A stretch of DNA of 64,000 bases from Cercis canadensis (taxonomy: Eukaryota > Streptophyta > Magnoliopsida > Fabales > Fabaceae), in NCBI GenBank assembly GCA_003255065.1, contig QAOA01004647.1, forward strand, positions 918 through 64,917, written 5' to 3'. A program made the translations under genes and the position numbers. Below the pieces are notes generated by a model. That model was not told the DNA's origin, made no database searches, and was given only the letters and a program-made list of their open reading frames with translations. Of this stretch, positions 10,336 through 23,360 are shown piece by piece. Positions within the stretch are counted from its first letter, which is position 1. The number at the start of each line of letters is the position of its first letter.

Positions 10336-13300
10336 ATGGGAACAACCAAGTATGACATTGAGAAATTCTCAGGCTCCAATGACTTCGGGCTATGGAGGAT
10401 GAAGATGCAAGCAATCCTAGTGCAACAAGGATTGGCTGATGCTCTGAAGGGAGACTCTGCATTTTCTGAGTCTTTGTCTGAGAAAGAAAAGAAAGATTTG
10501 CTGGAGAAGGCCAAGAGTGCAATAATCTTGTCTCTTGGGGACAAGACACTGAAGGAGGTAGCCAGAGAACCATCTGCTGCTGCAATGTCGCTCAAGCTAG
10601 AGTCACTGTACATGACAAAGTCCCTTGCCAATCGACTGTTCATGAAGCAGCAACTCTATTCTTTCAAGATGACTGAAAAAAAAAATGCTCACTGATCAAA
10701 TTGCAAATTTCAACAAGATTCTTGATGATGTGGAGAACATTAAGGTCAAGTTAGAGGATGAAGACAAAGCTCTAATCTTACTTAGTGCTCTACCTAAGGT
10801 GTATGAACATTTTAAGGATGCCATGATGTTTGGAAGGGAGCAAACCATCACTCTTAAAGAAGTGCAGTCCTCAATTCGAGCAAAGAAACTTCAGAAGGAA
10901 CAAGAAATAAAGAATGACAACAAGGGAGAGGGGCTAAAAGTGATAAGGAGTAGACCTGAGAAAAGAAGCTTTAAAAGGAACAAGTCCATATCAAAATCCA
11001 AGAACCAGTCTCAAACCATGTTTAAGTGGTTTCACTGTCACAAGAAAGGTCATTTCAAGAAGGATTGTCCAGAAAGAAAGGGCAAAGAATTCAAGAAACC
11101 TCAAGAACTGGGTGATGCAGCTATAGTCACAGATGGTTATGATACTGCTGGTGTTTTAGTAGTTTCAAATATTGAAATTGAGAAGGACTGGGTGATGGAT
11201 TCTGGCTGTACATACCACATGTGTCCAAGGAAATAATTTTTTGATACCATAGACCTCAAAGAAGGTAAAGTGGTGCTGCTTGGCAATAACAAAGCATGCA
11301 ATGTGCAAGGCATAGGCTCTGTCAGATTAAGAATGTTCAATGGCCAAGAAATCCTACTTCAAGGTGTAAGGTACGTACTAGAACTTAAAAAAAATCTCAT
11401 ATCTATAAGCATGTATGATAGTTTAGGATACCTTACTAAAATTGAGTGTAGAGTTATGAAAATTTCTAATGATGTACTGATAATTGCTAAAAGAATTAAA
11501 AGGAATAACTTATATATTGTTGATGGCTTTACTATAATAGCACCAGCTTCTGTTGCAAGTCAAACACACATTGATAAAACCAAACTGTGGCACATGAGAT
11601 TAGGACATGTCAGTGAGAGAGGTTTAGTTGAATTAGCAAAACAAAATCTATTAAATGGTGATAAAATAGACAAATTAAAAAAATTTGTGATCAAGCATAT
11701 TAGGAAAGACTCATAGAGTTAAGTTTAGAGCTGGTATACATAATGCAAAAGGACCCTTCAAGTATGCTCACTCAGGTTTCTAGGGTCCAGGAAGAACAAG
11801 GACTCATAGGGGTTTTATTTTCTCAATATAATTGATGATTACTCTAGGAAAGTGTGGATCTATATACTGAAAAACAAGAGTGACACCTTTGAAAAATTTA
11901 AGGAATGGCACACACTAATAGAGAATCAAATAGAAACTAAACTTAAAACTTTAAGGACTGACAATGGCTTGGAGTTTGTTTCAGAGCAGTTTAATGAGTT
12001 TTGCAGGAAGAAAGGAATTCAAAGACACAAGACTGTTGCAAGAACTCCTCAGCAGAATGGCTTGGCAAAGAGAATGAATAAAACTATTCTGGAACGTGTC
12101 AGATGTATGTTATTGAGACTTCCTAAAAGCTTCTGTGGTGAAGCTGCTACTATAGTTGTACATGTGATCAACAGATGTCTATCTTCAACTATAGGTTTTA
12201 AAACATCTATAGAGTTGTGGAATGGAAGACATGCAGATTACTCACATCTGAGGGTGTTTGGCGCTTTGGCCTTTGCTCATGTCAAAGCAAGATAAACTTG
12301 GAGCACGAGCAATCAGGTGTGCATTCATAGGATACCTTACTGGAGTCAAGGGATACAAGTTATGGAGAATGGAACCTGGTGAGTCAAAATGTATAGTGAA
12401 CAAGGATGTAATATTTGATGAAACTAGAATGACTATGTTGGATAAAGACCAGAAGGAAACCAGCAGCAAAGAAATTGAGCAAGAAAGTACTCAAATTAAG
12501 GTGGAGCTACAAACTCACCATGTCATTAAAGAAATAATTCAAACTGAAGAAGTTGTTGTTGAACAACAACTTGAACCAATTCAGAATGAATATCACTTGG
12601 TCAGAGATAGAGCAAGGAGAATGATCATACTACCTAAGAGATTTGGCTCCTCATATGTTATGCTCTAAATGTTGCTGAAGAAATACAAGGCCCTAAGCCT
12701 ACAAATTTCAAAGAAGCACTCAAGAGTAGAAACAGTCACAACTGGTGGACAACAATGACAGAAGAAATGAAGTCACTGGACAAAAACAAGACTTGAATTC
12801 TAGTTGGTCTACCTAGAAATCAAAGGGTAGTAGGTTGTAAATGGTTATTCAAAAGAAAGGAATGTATTCTAAGAGTTGAGAAAGCCAGATTTAAAGCAAG
12901 GCTTGTGGCTAAGGGGTTTACACAAGTTGAAGGAGTTGATTTCAATGAAATCTTTTCACCTGTTGTTAAACATTATTCTATCAAGATTCTTTTGTCTCTA
13001 GTTACTCAGTTTGACCTTGAACTAGAACAACTGGATGTTAAAATAGCTTTCCTTCATGGTAATCTCGAGGAAACCATATACATGCAGCAACCTAAGGGCT
13101 TTATTAAAGATAAGAATAAGGTCTGTTTGCTAAAAAAGTCTCTATATGGTTTGAAGCAAAGTCCCAGGTAGTGGTATAGAAGGTTTGATGAATTTCTAAT
13201 GAAAATGAATTTACATAGGAGTAGTTATGACAATTGTGTTTACATCTTGAGACAGAATGAAAAATCACCTCTGTACTTGCTATTATATGTATATGACATT

Positions 13301-14226
13301 TTAATAGCTAGTTCAAGTAAAGCTAAAATTGATAAACTCAAAATTGAGTTGAATTATGAGTTCGAGATGAAGGAGATTGGAGCTGCCAAGAAAATTCTGG
13401 GAATGGACGTTATTTCTATCTCAGCAAGGCTACATGAAGAGAGTAGTTAAGATGTTCAGAATGCATAAGTCTAAACTAGTTACAACTCTTTTGGAGCAAC
13501 ACTATAAACTTTTTGTCCAACAAGCACCTAGCACAAATGAAGAAAGGGTTAGGATGGTTGCTATCCCCTATGCAAGTGGAGTTGGAAGCATTATGTATGA
13601 CATGGTTTGCAGTAGACCAAACTTAGCATATGTTGTGAGTGTTGTTAGCAAGTTCATGACAGATCTTGGACCAACACACTAGGAAGCTTTAAAATGGGTG
13701 TAAAGATACTTGAATGGCTCATTGGCTTCTAGTTTGAAATTTAAAAGGAAATCACAAGATGAAGAAGCAATTAAGGGATATGTGGACTCAAATTATGCTG
13801 GAAATGTTGATATAAGGAAGTCCTTATGTATTCAGAATATTTGGTACTGCAATCAATTGGAAGTCCATGCTTCAGTCTGTGGTGGCTTTGTCTACAACTC
13901 AAGCTGAGTATATAGTTCTTCCAGAAGGTGTTAAGGAAGCTATGTGGCTCAGGGGCATGATTGGTGAACTTGGAATCAGTCAAGACAGTATCACAGTATA
14001 CTTTTATAGTCAAAGTGTCATTCATCTATCAAAACATCAAGTTTATCATGAGAGGTCAAAGCATATTGATGTTAGACTCCATTTTATTTGACATGTGACT
14101 GAGACTAAAGAGGTTCTGGTGGAGAAGGTTGCATCAGAAGAGAATCCAGCTGATCTATTCACAAAGTCATTACCTCAAGCTAAGTTCAAGCATTGCTTGG
14201 ACTTGATAGGGTTCTATGAAGGTTAA
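10336..14226 (+). pseudogene. Copia B gag-pol polyprotein (multiple stops and frameshifts)
   Basis: Starts at the ATG at 10336 (MGTTKYDIEKFSG). The frame is lost at an A-run near 10676-10684. Gag resumes to 11236 with a CCHC knuckle altered at its first cysteines ('FKWFHCHKKGHFKKDCPE'). The protease motif 'DWVMDSGCTYHMCP' is at about 11187. Pre-integrase 'LWHMRLGHVSERGLVELAK' lies near 11586, and integrase core residues include 'RTDNGLEFVSEQF' near 11950. RT runs from about 12780 to 13450. Its active site reads 'LLLYVYDILIAS', so the first Asp of YVDD is lost. RNase H occupies about 13770-14226, ending '..LDLIGFYEG'. At least six in-frame stops or shifts make it inactive. Confidence 0.9.
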
Positions 14227-14287
14227 TTCATAAGAGGGAGAGCAGCACTTGATTGAACCTTTACTGATTTAAAGACAAGGTGGAGAA

Positions 14288-15030
14288 TGTGATGATATGT
14301 CCTTGAATAAGTATGAACACGAGCCACGACAAGGCCATGTTCACTTATGGGTCAGGGTGTGTTGCTCAATGTGAGGCTTTAGAGCTTAGACATGGTGTCA
14401 GACATTCAGACACATGGTGTGTTGCATAAGGGAGGTCTCTGGTTAACTAACACGAGCATGTCATTCAAGGCATATGGCTATGTTATGGAAGTCTGGCTAA
14501 GTGACACGGGACGTGTTCATTAAGACACGGGGCATGACATTAGCGTATTACTTAAGGGTGGTCATGGGCGTGTCCTTTAAGACACATGGCCGTGTTATGG
14601 GAATGTCTCATAAATCAGTTAGGCGGTTAATGGCCATAACTGACTAAAGCTAATTGGTTACTAGTTCCTATATAAGCGTGTCATGTGTGCAGTTAAAGAT
14701 AACTTCAGATTAGCATTTCTAGGCTTGAGAGAAATCAAAGAAGAAAAGAATAGAGAGTGAAGAATAGAGAGAGACTTAAGGGTTCTTGTTGGTATATGGT
14801 GAAGGAGCAAGAATAGAGGCCAAGGGAGTATTCTATTGTAACAAGAGTTGATCTTGATTGTGTTAATCATAGTGGAACTGCTCTGTCCCATGGATGTAAG
14901 CCATCTTAGTTGAACTGCATAAATTGTTGGTATTCTTCTTCTTTAGTTTGATTTATTGTTTTTGTTTTTGGTTTAGAATTGGTATTGTTTGGTGTATTGT
15001 CAATTGATTGTGCAGGTTGAATCTCTTACA
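14288..15030 (+). repeat. Right LTR of Copia B
   Basis: 743 bp, starts TGTGATGATATGTCC just after 'GGTGGAGAA', ends ATCTCTTACA at 15030, followed by the right target duplication GCTAC (15031-15035). It lacks parts of the U3 repeat region present in the left LTR. Confidence 0.9.
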
Positions 15031-17669
15031 GCTACTAAAGCAAGTAATGCATAAATAGAACTATGTTTAACAACAGGTGAAAATATATCATTAAAATCAT
15101 CACCTTGTACATGACTAAACCCCTTTGCAACTAGTCGTGCCTTGTGTTTAGCATCTTCTTCACCTGAGGTGCCTTCCTTTTTCTTGAAGATCCATTTGCA
15201 ACTGACGATCTTCTTTCCTTTAGGTGGTTTTACTAGCTCTGAAGTCTGATTTTTATGAAGAGACTCATTTTCTTCATTCTTGGCTACCAACCATTTTGAA
15301 GAATCAGCTAAAGAAATAGCTTCTGAATAAGTGTTTGGATCACAACATTCAATGTCTTTAGTTGTAGCCAAAGCATAAGCAACACTAGTATAGCTAGTGT
15401 ATTTTGAAGTTGTTCCAGCATTAGATCGTCTAGGTCTGTCTTGGGCAATGGAATATTCTAGTTGTTTAGGAACAACATCTTCTTCAACAGGTGATGGTAA
15501 TAAAGCTAAATAGATTCATAATTCTGAGGACTAGAAATTTCGAGCTCCACCTTCTTGCTAGAATTATGCTGAACAACATCATTGGAGGTGGAAGTGGCCT
15601 TCTGTGGATGTAACATAACAGATTCATCAAAGGTAACATCTCTACTAATAAGAAATTTTAAGGATTCAAGACACCACAATCTGTATCCTTTCACGCCAAA
15701 AGCATAACCAAGAAATGTGCATTTCTTTGCTCTTGGTTCTAGCTTTCCTTCATTCACATAAGCATAAGCAGGACAACCAAAATTTCTTAAAATAGAATAA
15801 TCAGCAGGTTTACTAGCCCAAACCTCTTATGGAGTTTTACATTCAATGACTCTGCTAGGAGATCGATTCACCAACAATAGCTTCTACCTAGAACTCCTTT
15901 CCAAGACTTGCATTTGATAGCAAGCATCTCGCTTTCTATATTAATGTCTTGTTCATGCGTTCAACAACTCCATTTTGTTGTGGAGTATGAACTACTATGT
16001 GGTGGCATTCAATGCCCTCAGCTTTACAAAAATCTTTAAACTTGGACTATAAAATTTGAGGCCATTATCAGTTCTAAGCCTCTTAACATGCTTTCCTGTT
16101 TACTTTTCTACCAATGTTTTCCATTGCTTAAAGATCTTAAATACATCATTCTTGTGTTTTAAGAAGTAAACCCAAATATTTCTAGAGAAGTCATCAATAA
16201 AGGTAAGCATATAACGTGCACCAATACCTTTAGAAGGAGTTTGAGAAGGCCCCCAAAGGTCAGAATGGATGTAATCAAGAGTGTCTTTGGTTTGATGAAT
16301 AGCAATGCTAAACCTAAGTCACTTTTGCTTCCCAAAAACACAATGTTCACAAAATTTCATGGTACTAGTATGCTGGCCACACAAGAGTCCTCTTTTACTT
16401 AGTGCGGCCATTCCTCGATGACTCATATGGCCTAATCTCATGTGCCATAATTTTGTGATGTCAGAATCAAACATGGTTGTGTAAACATCATCAGAGCCAG
16501 TGACTGTAGAACCTTGCAAGAAATAAAAGGTGTCAAATGTGATAGTTTTCATGAGTAGTAGTGCACCTTTGCTAACCTTGAAAACTCCACCTTCAACAAA
16601 AATCTTGCACCCATTATTTTTCAAAGGTGCCAAGAGAAATGAGATTCTTCTTCAGATCTGGAATATGACGGATATCAGATAAGGCTTTGATAATGCTATC
16701 ATACATCTTGATCTTGACGGTGCCAATTCTAGCAACTTTGCATGCATGGTCATTCCCCATCAATACAACACTATTGGTGGTAGCATATGTGGAGAACCAC
16801 TCCCTATTGGAAGTCATATGATATGAAGTTGTAATGTCAAGAATCCAACATTCTTTGAATCTTTCTCGACCAGCATTGGCACAAAGTAAATTGCCAGTAT
16901 CATTTTTTACTACATCAACTTGTGCAGGTTGAGTAATGTTCCTTTTTTCTTTATTTTTCAACTTGAAATAGTCAATAATAACATGTCCCTTTTTCTTGCA
17001 ATAATTACAGAATTTATGACGGGATTTTGATCTTCCCTTACTTTTGCTTCTATTGCTTGAAGAACCCTTTTATGTTAATTTTCCTCTTTCCACGAACAAA
17101 CCAACGTTTTGATCTAAACCGCTGGTTGACGTAAGCTCTTTGTCAATTTTCTCCTTGCTGAGTAAATTTGTTTTGACATCATTAATTGAAATTGAATCTC
17201 TTCCATGAATCATTGTGTCTCTAAAATTTCTATATGACATGGGCAGAGAACACAATAACATCATAGCTTGGTCTTCATCCTCTATCTTTACATCGACAAT
17301 AATTATGGAACTGAACTCTACAATATGTGAAGAGATGGCTTCTTGCATATGGAAAATATAAAGATGCTGCTTGAGGCTAAGTCCGTTAGTCAAAGATTTT
17401 GTCATATAGCAACATTCCAACTTGGCCCAAAGAAAGGCAGCAGTTTTCTCTAAAATAACTTCTATCAGGACTTCATCTGATTAACACAATTAGATTGTGG
17501 TACGAGCTTTGTCATCTAATTCTTTCCATATGTCATCTTGCACATCAGATGGTCTCTCCTCGATCATCTTTTGAACTTCTTGTTGTGTAAGAATGGCAAT
17601 CATACGAACTTGCCATACGTCAAAGCTTTTACTACCGTCAAATTTCTAAATATCAAACTTTGTCGACAT
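15031..17669 (-). pseudogene. Copia A gag-pol, N-terminal two thirds
   Basis: Gag starts at the ATG complementary to 17667-17669. Visible parts, in order, are gag (17070-17420, 'MLLCSLPMSYRNFRDTM'), a zinc-knuckle region near 16980-17010, protease and flanks (16614-16961; the expected DSG reads 'ILDITTSYHMTSN', so the catalytic Asp-Ser/Thr-Gly is altered), pre-integrase (16319-16633, 'LWHMRLGHMSHRGMAALSK'), integrase near 15760-16350, and the RT start (15000-15371, 'VSCKWIFKKKEG' and '[18 protein letters not shown]'). Stops and frame changes interrupt all junctions. Coding continues across element B at 9533. Confidence 0.85.
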
Positions 17670-17744
17670 GGTAACTATGAACAGTACCATGTATGTGAAT
17701 TGTATTGAATGGATAAACAGTACTCACAAGAATATACGGTATAA

Positions 17745-17756
17745 GCTCTAATACCA
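17745..17756 (-). promoter_or_regulatory. Primer-binding site of Copia A
   Basis: Reads TGGTATTAGAGC on the minus strand, one change from TGGTATCAGAGC, the usual complement of initiator tRNA-Met in plant Copia elements. It sits three bases inside the LTR boundary at 17760. Confidence 0.75.
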
Positions 17757-17759
17757 GTT

Positions 17760-18328
17760 TGTTATGACAAAGTATGCAGCAAACATATAAGTGAGTAAAG
17801 ATAGAGAGAAAATGAATACACAAAATTTACGTGGTTTGACAATTTGCCTACATTTACGGAGATGATAAAAAAAAATAATTCACTATAAGAAGATGAAGAT
17901 ACAAAATAAGTAAAACTCATGAAACCCAATAACTCAATTACACCCAAAAGCCTCACAATATAAAAGAAACACTCAAAAAAAAAATCTCACAAGTGTCTTG
18001 CACTCACAAAAGAGCTTACTAGTGTTTTTCCTTTCCTCTACCAACCGAAAATGCCTTAAGCAATTTTATGGACTTCATGCAACTCCTATATATTAAATGC
18101 ACTCCACCGAATGCAGCCATAATTCTTGACTTGTGTTTTCACTTCACACGGCTACAAAATTACAAAGTCTTCACTTCAGATTCATAGGCACAACTAAAAA
18201 ATTGCATAAGGAGACAAAGTTTCAACTCCATTAAATGCCACCAAATGCAGCATTTACTCTTGTATAGTTCTTCTATTTCAAGCCATGCGGAAGTCATCTC
18301 AAAGTGGAGTTAATATGGTGTCATAACT
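17760..18328 (-). repeat. 5' LTR of Copia A
   Basis: 569 bp. Plus-strand ends TGTTATGACA and TGTCATAACT are inverted copies with one mismatch, which sets the limits. The inner boundary abuts the primer-binding site. The same inner end is seen at 3056 in the truncated sister copy. Confidence 0.75.
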
Positions 18329-18376
18329 TTTTGACTTTTGTTGCAAATTTTAAGCTACCATGTTTTACTTTAACAG

Positions 18377-18795
18377 GAACAGATTTGAAAACTTTGAGAG
18401 ACAAAAAGAAAACAACAGATGGTAGAGAAATACCTCTTCAGGAAAATTGTGATGGTCGGTATAGCTGTTCTACAGAATCTTCTTCATCAATTCGGTAAAT
18501 TGAGACTGCGAGGGATTTGGAAATACGTTGTTTTTTCAAAAAAAATAAAATTTGGTTGGCTTATGGAAGTAAGTTGTTTTCCGGTGTAGAGTATCGTCCT
18601 AAGCCTGATTGGCTTAAGGCAGCTAATGAGGAACCTATAGACCAAAATGCTAGCTTGAATTGTCTTAATATTCAATTTTTAGAGTTTATATCCAATCCCC
18701 ACATATCTGAAGTGAGACTTGGGTTATCTCAATCTCTCCCGCTCAAAAGATTAAACGTCTTGTTAGACCCAATAGATGGCTTCCTGCCCTAATTT
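18377..18795 (+). pseudogene. Unidentified host gene fragment, exon-like
   Basis: An intron-like acceptor (TTTAACAG) precedes a coding-looking stretch starting 'GTDLKTLRDKKKTTDGREIP' that stops at about 18498. A second open frame (18517-18792) begins MEIRCFFKKNKIWLAYGSKL and ends '..LNVLLDPIDGFLP' with a stop. The mature codon pattern and lack of repeats suggest a host exon with one frame break or a missed splice. I do not recognise the family. It lies right against the LTR of Copia A, which may have inserted in the upstream intron. Confidence 0.35.
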
Positions 18796-21554
18796 TCACC
18801 AAGTTATGTGGGATATACACACTCCAGTCTGCTTGCACGCTTTGAAGTCACGTGTTCACATACGTTTGCGTCTATATTAGTTGCCAAAATATCTCACACT
18901 TTAGTGATTTCTCTAATGAAAAATATTATTTATATACTACAATTTCATACTACATTAGGCTCTGTGCTATTTAACAAAAGTTCTGAGTGAATTCAATTAA
19001 AGTAGTAAAGTGATTGGCAAATGTGATATAAAATTGTATGGAATTATGATGAGAGTAACATAACTCTTCCATATCATGCCTTAAGCTTGGTTGGCCCAAG
19101 ACAACTAAGTTTAAAAGGAACCACATCGCATAAAAGGGTAGCTTAAGACTATGTAGTTAATTCTTAGTGTTTATACATCATTCTATCCTCACAGATCCAT
19201 TATGTGACTCTGTGTGTCACAGGGAGAAATCAGAATAATAAGTAATTTTGGTTTATAAAATCACTTAATCCAAGGTAATTCCACCCATATATCTTCATTT
19301 TACTAAACAAAAACAAGATTAATTTTTGGTTAAAATAATATAAAGTATAATAAAAGATTATGTGATTATTATTAAAATATACATATACAAAATCTACCGT
19401 TCTCGTTAAATCAATCTATCGTCCATCTTCATTTTATTTTGAAATTTTCTCACCAATATTATTTTCGGATAGACAATCCATCACAATTAAAACTGACTTT
19501 CTAATAATGTTAGTTATATTTTTTCAATATTTTTGGCGTTAAGATACTCCTCATGCAATACATTATTCAATAATCTCTAATTAAATTGATTGTTTGGTAG
19601 AAAGATAAATGTTAGTTATATTTTTTAATAATTGTTTTCAGCGTTTTGATGCTCCTAGCTTGTGCAAAACATTATTCAATAATCTCTCTAATAAAATTAA
19701 TTTGTTGGAAGAAAGATGTAATTTTTTTTTTTTTTGTTATATAAGAATGTAATGCACTGAGAAAATGAGATGAAAGTACATAGTAAAAATAGAACACATG
19801 ATATCAAAACCTCTAATTCCTATAACTAGATCGAGGAAGTATCACTAGAGACACATGTTATCAATAGAAATTTGTAATACAGTTTGTCCAACTTCTATGT
19901 TCTGTGTTGTCTTCTTCTAACTTACCACTTGCGTTACCTTTCAAGTTTTCATAATGAAAGGAAGTTAAAGGACAATAATATTGCTCGCAAATAACTGAAC
20001 TAGATGAAGTTTTCTTTTCTTTTACAGTGAAAAGGATGGCTTTCTTTTGTAGCAAAAAAATTCTTTGGAAAACGCCAAATGTTTAGCTTCTGAAGTCTGA
20101 AGCAAAACAACAACAAAAATTTCTTCCTCCCCCCTCCCCCTTTTCTAGAACTTAAAATTCCTAATTCTTGAAATTTTTTCTTTATTTTTTTTAAATAGTA
20201 AACTCGGAATTAGTAATTCATTAAACTTTAATATTTGAATTAGACTCGCATCTAAAAAAAAAAAATTTAAGAAAAAAATTGAATTAGACTCAATTAATTT
20301 TTTTTTTTTTAACAACTCATTTAATTTGGCTAATTTTTGTGTGGTTTGATGAGAAAAATAACAATTTGTCTAGTATCTCTCATCCTTAATTTTCAAACTC
20401 TTTCAGAAAGAAAAGTATGCATGTAGTGTAAATCTTATAAAGAAATTTCATAGATTATTAACATTACACACGAAACAAACTATAAATAAATTAAAATATT
20501 AAGTTAGTACATTGATTTATTAAAGAATAATTTGTACATAAAAATTCTATAATTTTAATAATTCTATAGACAATTGTAGAAAGATTAAGAGAAATCACAA
20601 GTCATCACTAGTAATCGTTTTGAGAAACATTCAACCAGCTTTAATTTGTTCATTAGCATATATGATAACCATAATTTTAACGAGATAACTAAAATGAATT
20701 TCGTTATATGGATCCTATCAAATAAATAAAATCCTAGAGCTTCCTTACAGTAAACAAGCACCCATTTTGGTCTCTACGACTATCTATTCCTTGTTTATAA
20801 CCGTGCAATTTTCTTTCGTGTATATGTTTCATTCTTTCAATTATTATCAAACAGTAAGACGGAAAAAAAGAAACAATTTTCTCTATTCTTTAGCTTAATT
20901 CTTCCTTCTCTAATCTCTATCGAACACACGCTCAACACAAATTCCATTACTATGGACTCGTTGGCATGATCAAAGTTCAGACTTTTTGGAGCAATGCCGT
21001 GAATGAAGGGTTGTGAAGTCTGGAAAAGGAGACTCTATAGACTTTTTGGAGCAATGCCGTTAATGTTGATCTTCTTTTCCTTCCTCCTTTTCAGTTTGTC
21101 TACAATTCTCCACGTGCTCAGTGAGAATACTTCAGTCACATTCTTGAGGAAACTATGCATTGCTTGAGATTATGATAGAAAGAGAAATCCTGTTTTCTAT
21201 TTGAGTCACCAACTTGCGTTGACTAGAGTAAATTTGGGTCCCTTTAGAAACATGTAAACTACAAGGAATTTATCTCTGCACTTGACTTGTGGATGCTTAA
21301 AGTCTATTAAATAGTACTATCAGAGATGGTAATACATTAAACTTTAATATTTGAATTAGACTACCGTAAAAAAAAACAATTTGATTAGACTCAATTAAAA
21401 GCTTCTATTTTCTTAACAACTCATTTAATTTGGCTCATTTTGTGTGGTTAGATGATAAAAATAACAATGTGTCTAAACTTTCTCATCCTTAAATTTTAAA
21501 CTCTTGCAGAAAGAGAAGTATGGACAGTAGTGTAAATCCTATAAAGAAATTTCA
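18796..21554. other. Gene-poor AT-rich region
   Basis: No supported coding region. A diverged tandem pair of about 106 bp lies at 19507-19718 ('TTAGTTATATTTTTT' and 'ATTATTCAATAATCTCT' in both). A 22-bp motif AGACTTTTTGGAGCAATGCC is repeated at 20979 and 21039. The larger duplicated block is listed separately. Confidence 0.45.
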
Positions 21555-21555
21555 T
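20200..21555 (+). repeat. Diverged direct repeat pair of about 240 bp, the second copy ending at an N
   Basis: Sequence at about 20200-20447 ('AACAACTCATTTAATTTGGC', then 'TATAAAGAAATTTCAT') recurs at about 21330-21555 with roughly one difference in ten. The second copy stops exactly at the N at 21556, and the sequence beyond is unrelated, so the right edge is set by an assembly gap. Confidence 0.7.
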
Positions 21556-21556
21556 N
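21556..21556. other. Single-base gap (N)
   Basis: Unlike the other six Ns in this window, the flanks here do not duplicate each other. It ends a diverged repeat copy and starts unrelated sequence, so a real amount of DNA may be missing. Confidence 0.7.
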
Positions 21557-22119
21557 TCTTTTCTAGGAGTTATGCCGGTTTCTTTCTATTTTGGTAGTTA
21601 CCAAGGAGGAAATTGAACACTCAGCAGAAATGGCAACTGCCACTTCTGGTTCAGGGTTGCTGACACTATGACTTCTCCTCCAACGTAGGCGACATGCCAA
21701 TTTCTCATTTCTCCTTCTCTACAGCTATGATGCCGCATTTAATGGGATTAGGGAACGTGTTCTGATGGCCGTTTCCTCTTTGTCTTTTTTTTTTTTAAAA
21801 AAAAAAATCAACTTTCTCCTCTCTCTCATTTATTTAAACATCTTCCTTCTACCTCGGGGACTTTGTTTTCCATTTCTTCGCATGCGCTTTAAAGCATTTT
21901 CTCTGCATTCCTCGTTTTCTCTGAACTTTGAAGTTTTCTTCATATTTCTTCTTTGCTTCTACTCTGTCTTTATTTGGGTTCTGTTTGCCTTGTTCTCTAG
22001 ATAACTTTTCTTAATGTTGTTGTTGTTTGTTCTCTTCTCTGTGGCTATTCACTTTAGCCATTTACTTTCCTCTATTCCTCAACTTTTTGCGATCTCTACC
22101 CCTTTTCTTTTTTGCAACA

Positions 22120-23360
22120 ATGGTGAAGAAAATGACTTCTCGGGCTACTCTTCCAGTCAACGGTGAAGTCACTGTTTCCTCAAGAAGGGTGCCAGAGGGT
22201 TTCCCTCTTTCCCTCATCTTTGCTACTCACACTACTCCCCCTCGACCTATTTAAAAGAAAGTGGCCAAAAGAGAGATAATATCATTGCTCTCGTCCCATC
22301 TAAACCATTTCCTCTTCCTCCCTATGATGAGGAAGATTTCTTCATCGCAGATACTCCGGGAGAAGCCAAAGATGAGGGGTCTCTCCATTATCTACTTCAT
22401 CCTCCCATTCTGGCTGACATCCAACTTGGTGGCTCTATCCTCCACTATCGCGTCACTAGGGGAGAGTTTCCTCAGTGTAACTTTAGTACCCCTGTTTGCA
22501 CCAACCTTACCTCTTAGTGGGCTACCTGGGTAAAAGATATGTTTGAGAAACACCCTGCTATGTTAGGTCTCTTTATGGAACTTGGGATCAAGGATGGCAT
22601 TTGAGAAGGACTTGACTACACTGGTCCAGCACTGGAGTAAAGCTACTAATACATTTTTTACTGCTTGGGGGGAGTTTACTCCCACCCTAGAGTTTCTGCT
22701 GATGATGCGGAAGACTAGCCTAAGGAATCAGCTAGAGCTCCAAAACCTCTGTAAAAAACCACCCATGTGGCCTGGATAAGGTATTTCTGTGGTAGCTTTG
22801 AAAAATTTGATGATTTTGTGGTTGGCCCTAAGAGAGGAGATCCTCTTGTGCTTCATACCTTTATTGTTTTCTAGTTAGGACGTTTTGTCTTCCAAGGTCC
22901 TCCTGCAGAAGCTCTTGGGCCAGCTGCCTTTAGCTTGGCTACAATTATGGTCAGAGGTGGGAGGCTGCCTTTAGGCCCGTTTTACTTGGGGTCTCTGTAT
23001 TCTTATTTGGATCAGTTGCAAGACTAGATGGAGATCTCCTATGGTAGGTATGATGTTGTTAGCTATGCTGACATCACATTTCTTCAACTTTTTTTATATG
23101 AACGTTTCCAAAGCTTTGGTCCCAAATTCCTCTTCCCAGATGTGGACCCAAAAGAGTTAGAGAATTGGATGAAGGAGGAATCCACTTTACATATATTAGA
23201 ACCGACATCATGGTGCTAGCATGCGGCAAGAAAGACCAAGGTTGTTTTGGTTTCTATTATTGATAATATTGAAGAGTTTGTTTGGAGGCCTTACATTACT
23301 GCTCCAAAACCTAGTGTGGATGATACTTCTCTGTTATACTCTGCTCTTTCTTTGACTTAA
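22120..23360 (+). pseudogene. Plant mobile domain (PMD, aminotransferase-like) pseudogene
   Basis: Begins at the ATG at 22120 (MVKKMTSRATLPVNGEVTVS). Across three frames it shows typical PMD features: 'WVKDMFEKHPAMLGLFMELG' near 22530, 'ATNTFFTAWGEFTPTLEFLL' near 22635 (the PMD 'T..F..PWGE.TPTL' signature), and '..LGPFYLGSLYSYLDQLQD' near 22974. The last of these is followed by 'SYADITFLQLFLYERF' near 23050. PMD proteins include MAIN/MAIL1, nuclear factors in silencing and genome stability, and many copies sit inside transposons. At least six stops or shifts break this one. Downstream lie an Athila-like 3' UTR, polypurine tract and LTR, so it could be retrotransposon cargo. Confidence 0.7.

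Larger units (their letters stand above)
9534..15030 (+). mobile_element. Copia element B, full-length and degenerate, inserted in element A
   Basis: A 5497-bp plus-strand element with two LTRs (9534-10295 and 14288-15030). The right LTR starts TGTGATGATATG and ends CTCTTACA; the left start has mutated to TATGATG. Order inside is gag, protease, integrase, RT, RNase H, as in Ty1/Copia. The gag start (MGTTKYDIEKFSGSNDFGLW) is nearly the same as in element C at 49.0-55.5 kb, so B and C belong to one family. The LTRs differ at many sites, mostly transitions, which points to an older insertion. Confidence 0.93.
8945..18328 (-). mobile_element. Copia element A (minus), split by element B and 3'-truncated
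   Basis: The 5' LTR (17760-18328), primer-binding site, gag and part of pol run leftward from 18.3 kb to 15031. Pol then continues at 9533 down to about 8945. The 5.5 kb between is Copia element B. The reading on the two sides of the insertion joins within the RT segment ('LALVA' on the right side, '[16 protein letters not shown]'-like on the left). The left end stops inside the C-terminal part of pol, so RNase H and the 3' LTR are missing. Confidence 0.85.
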
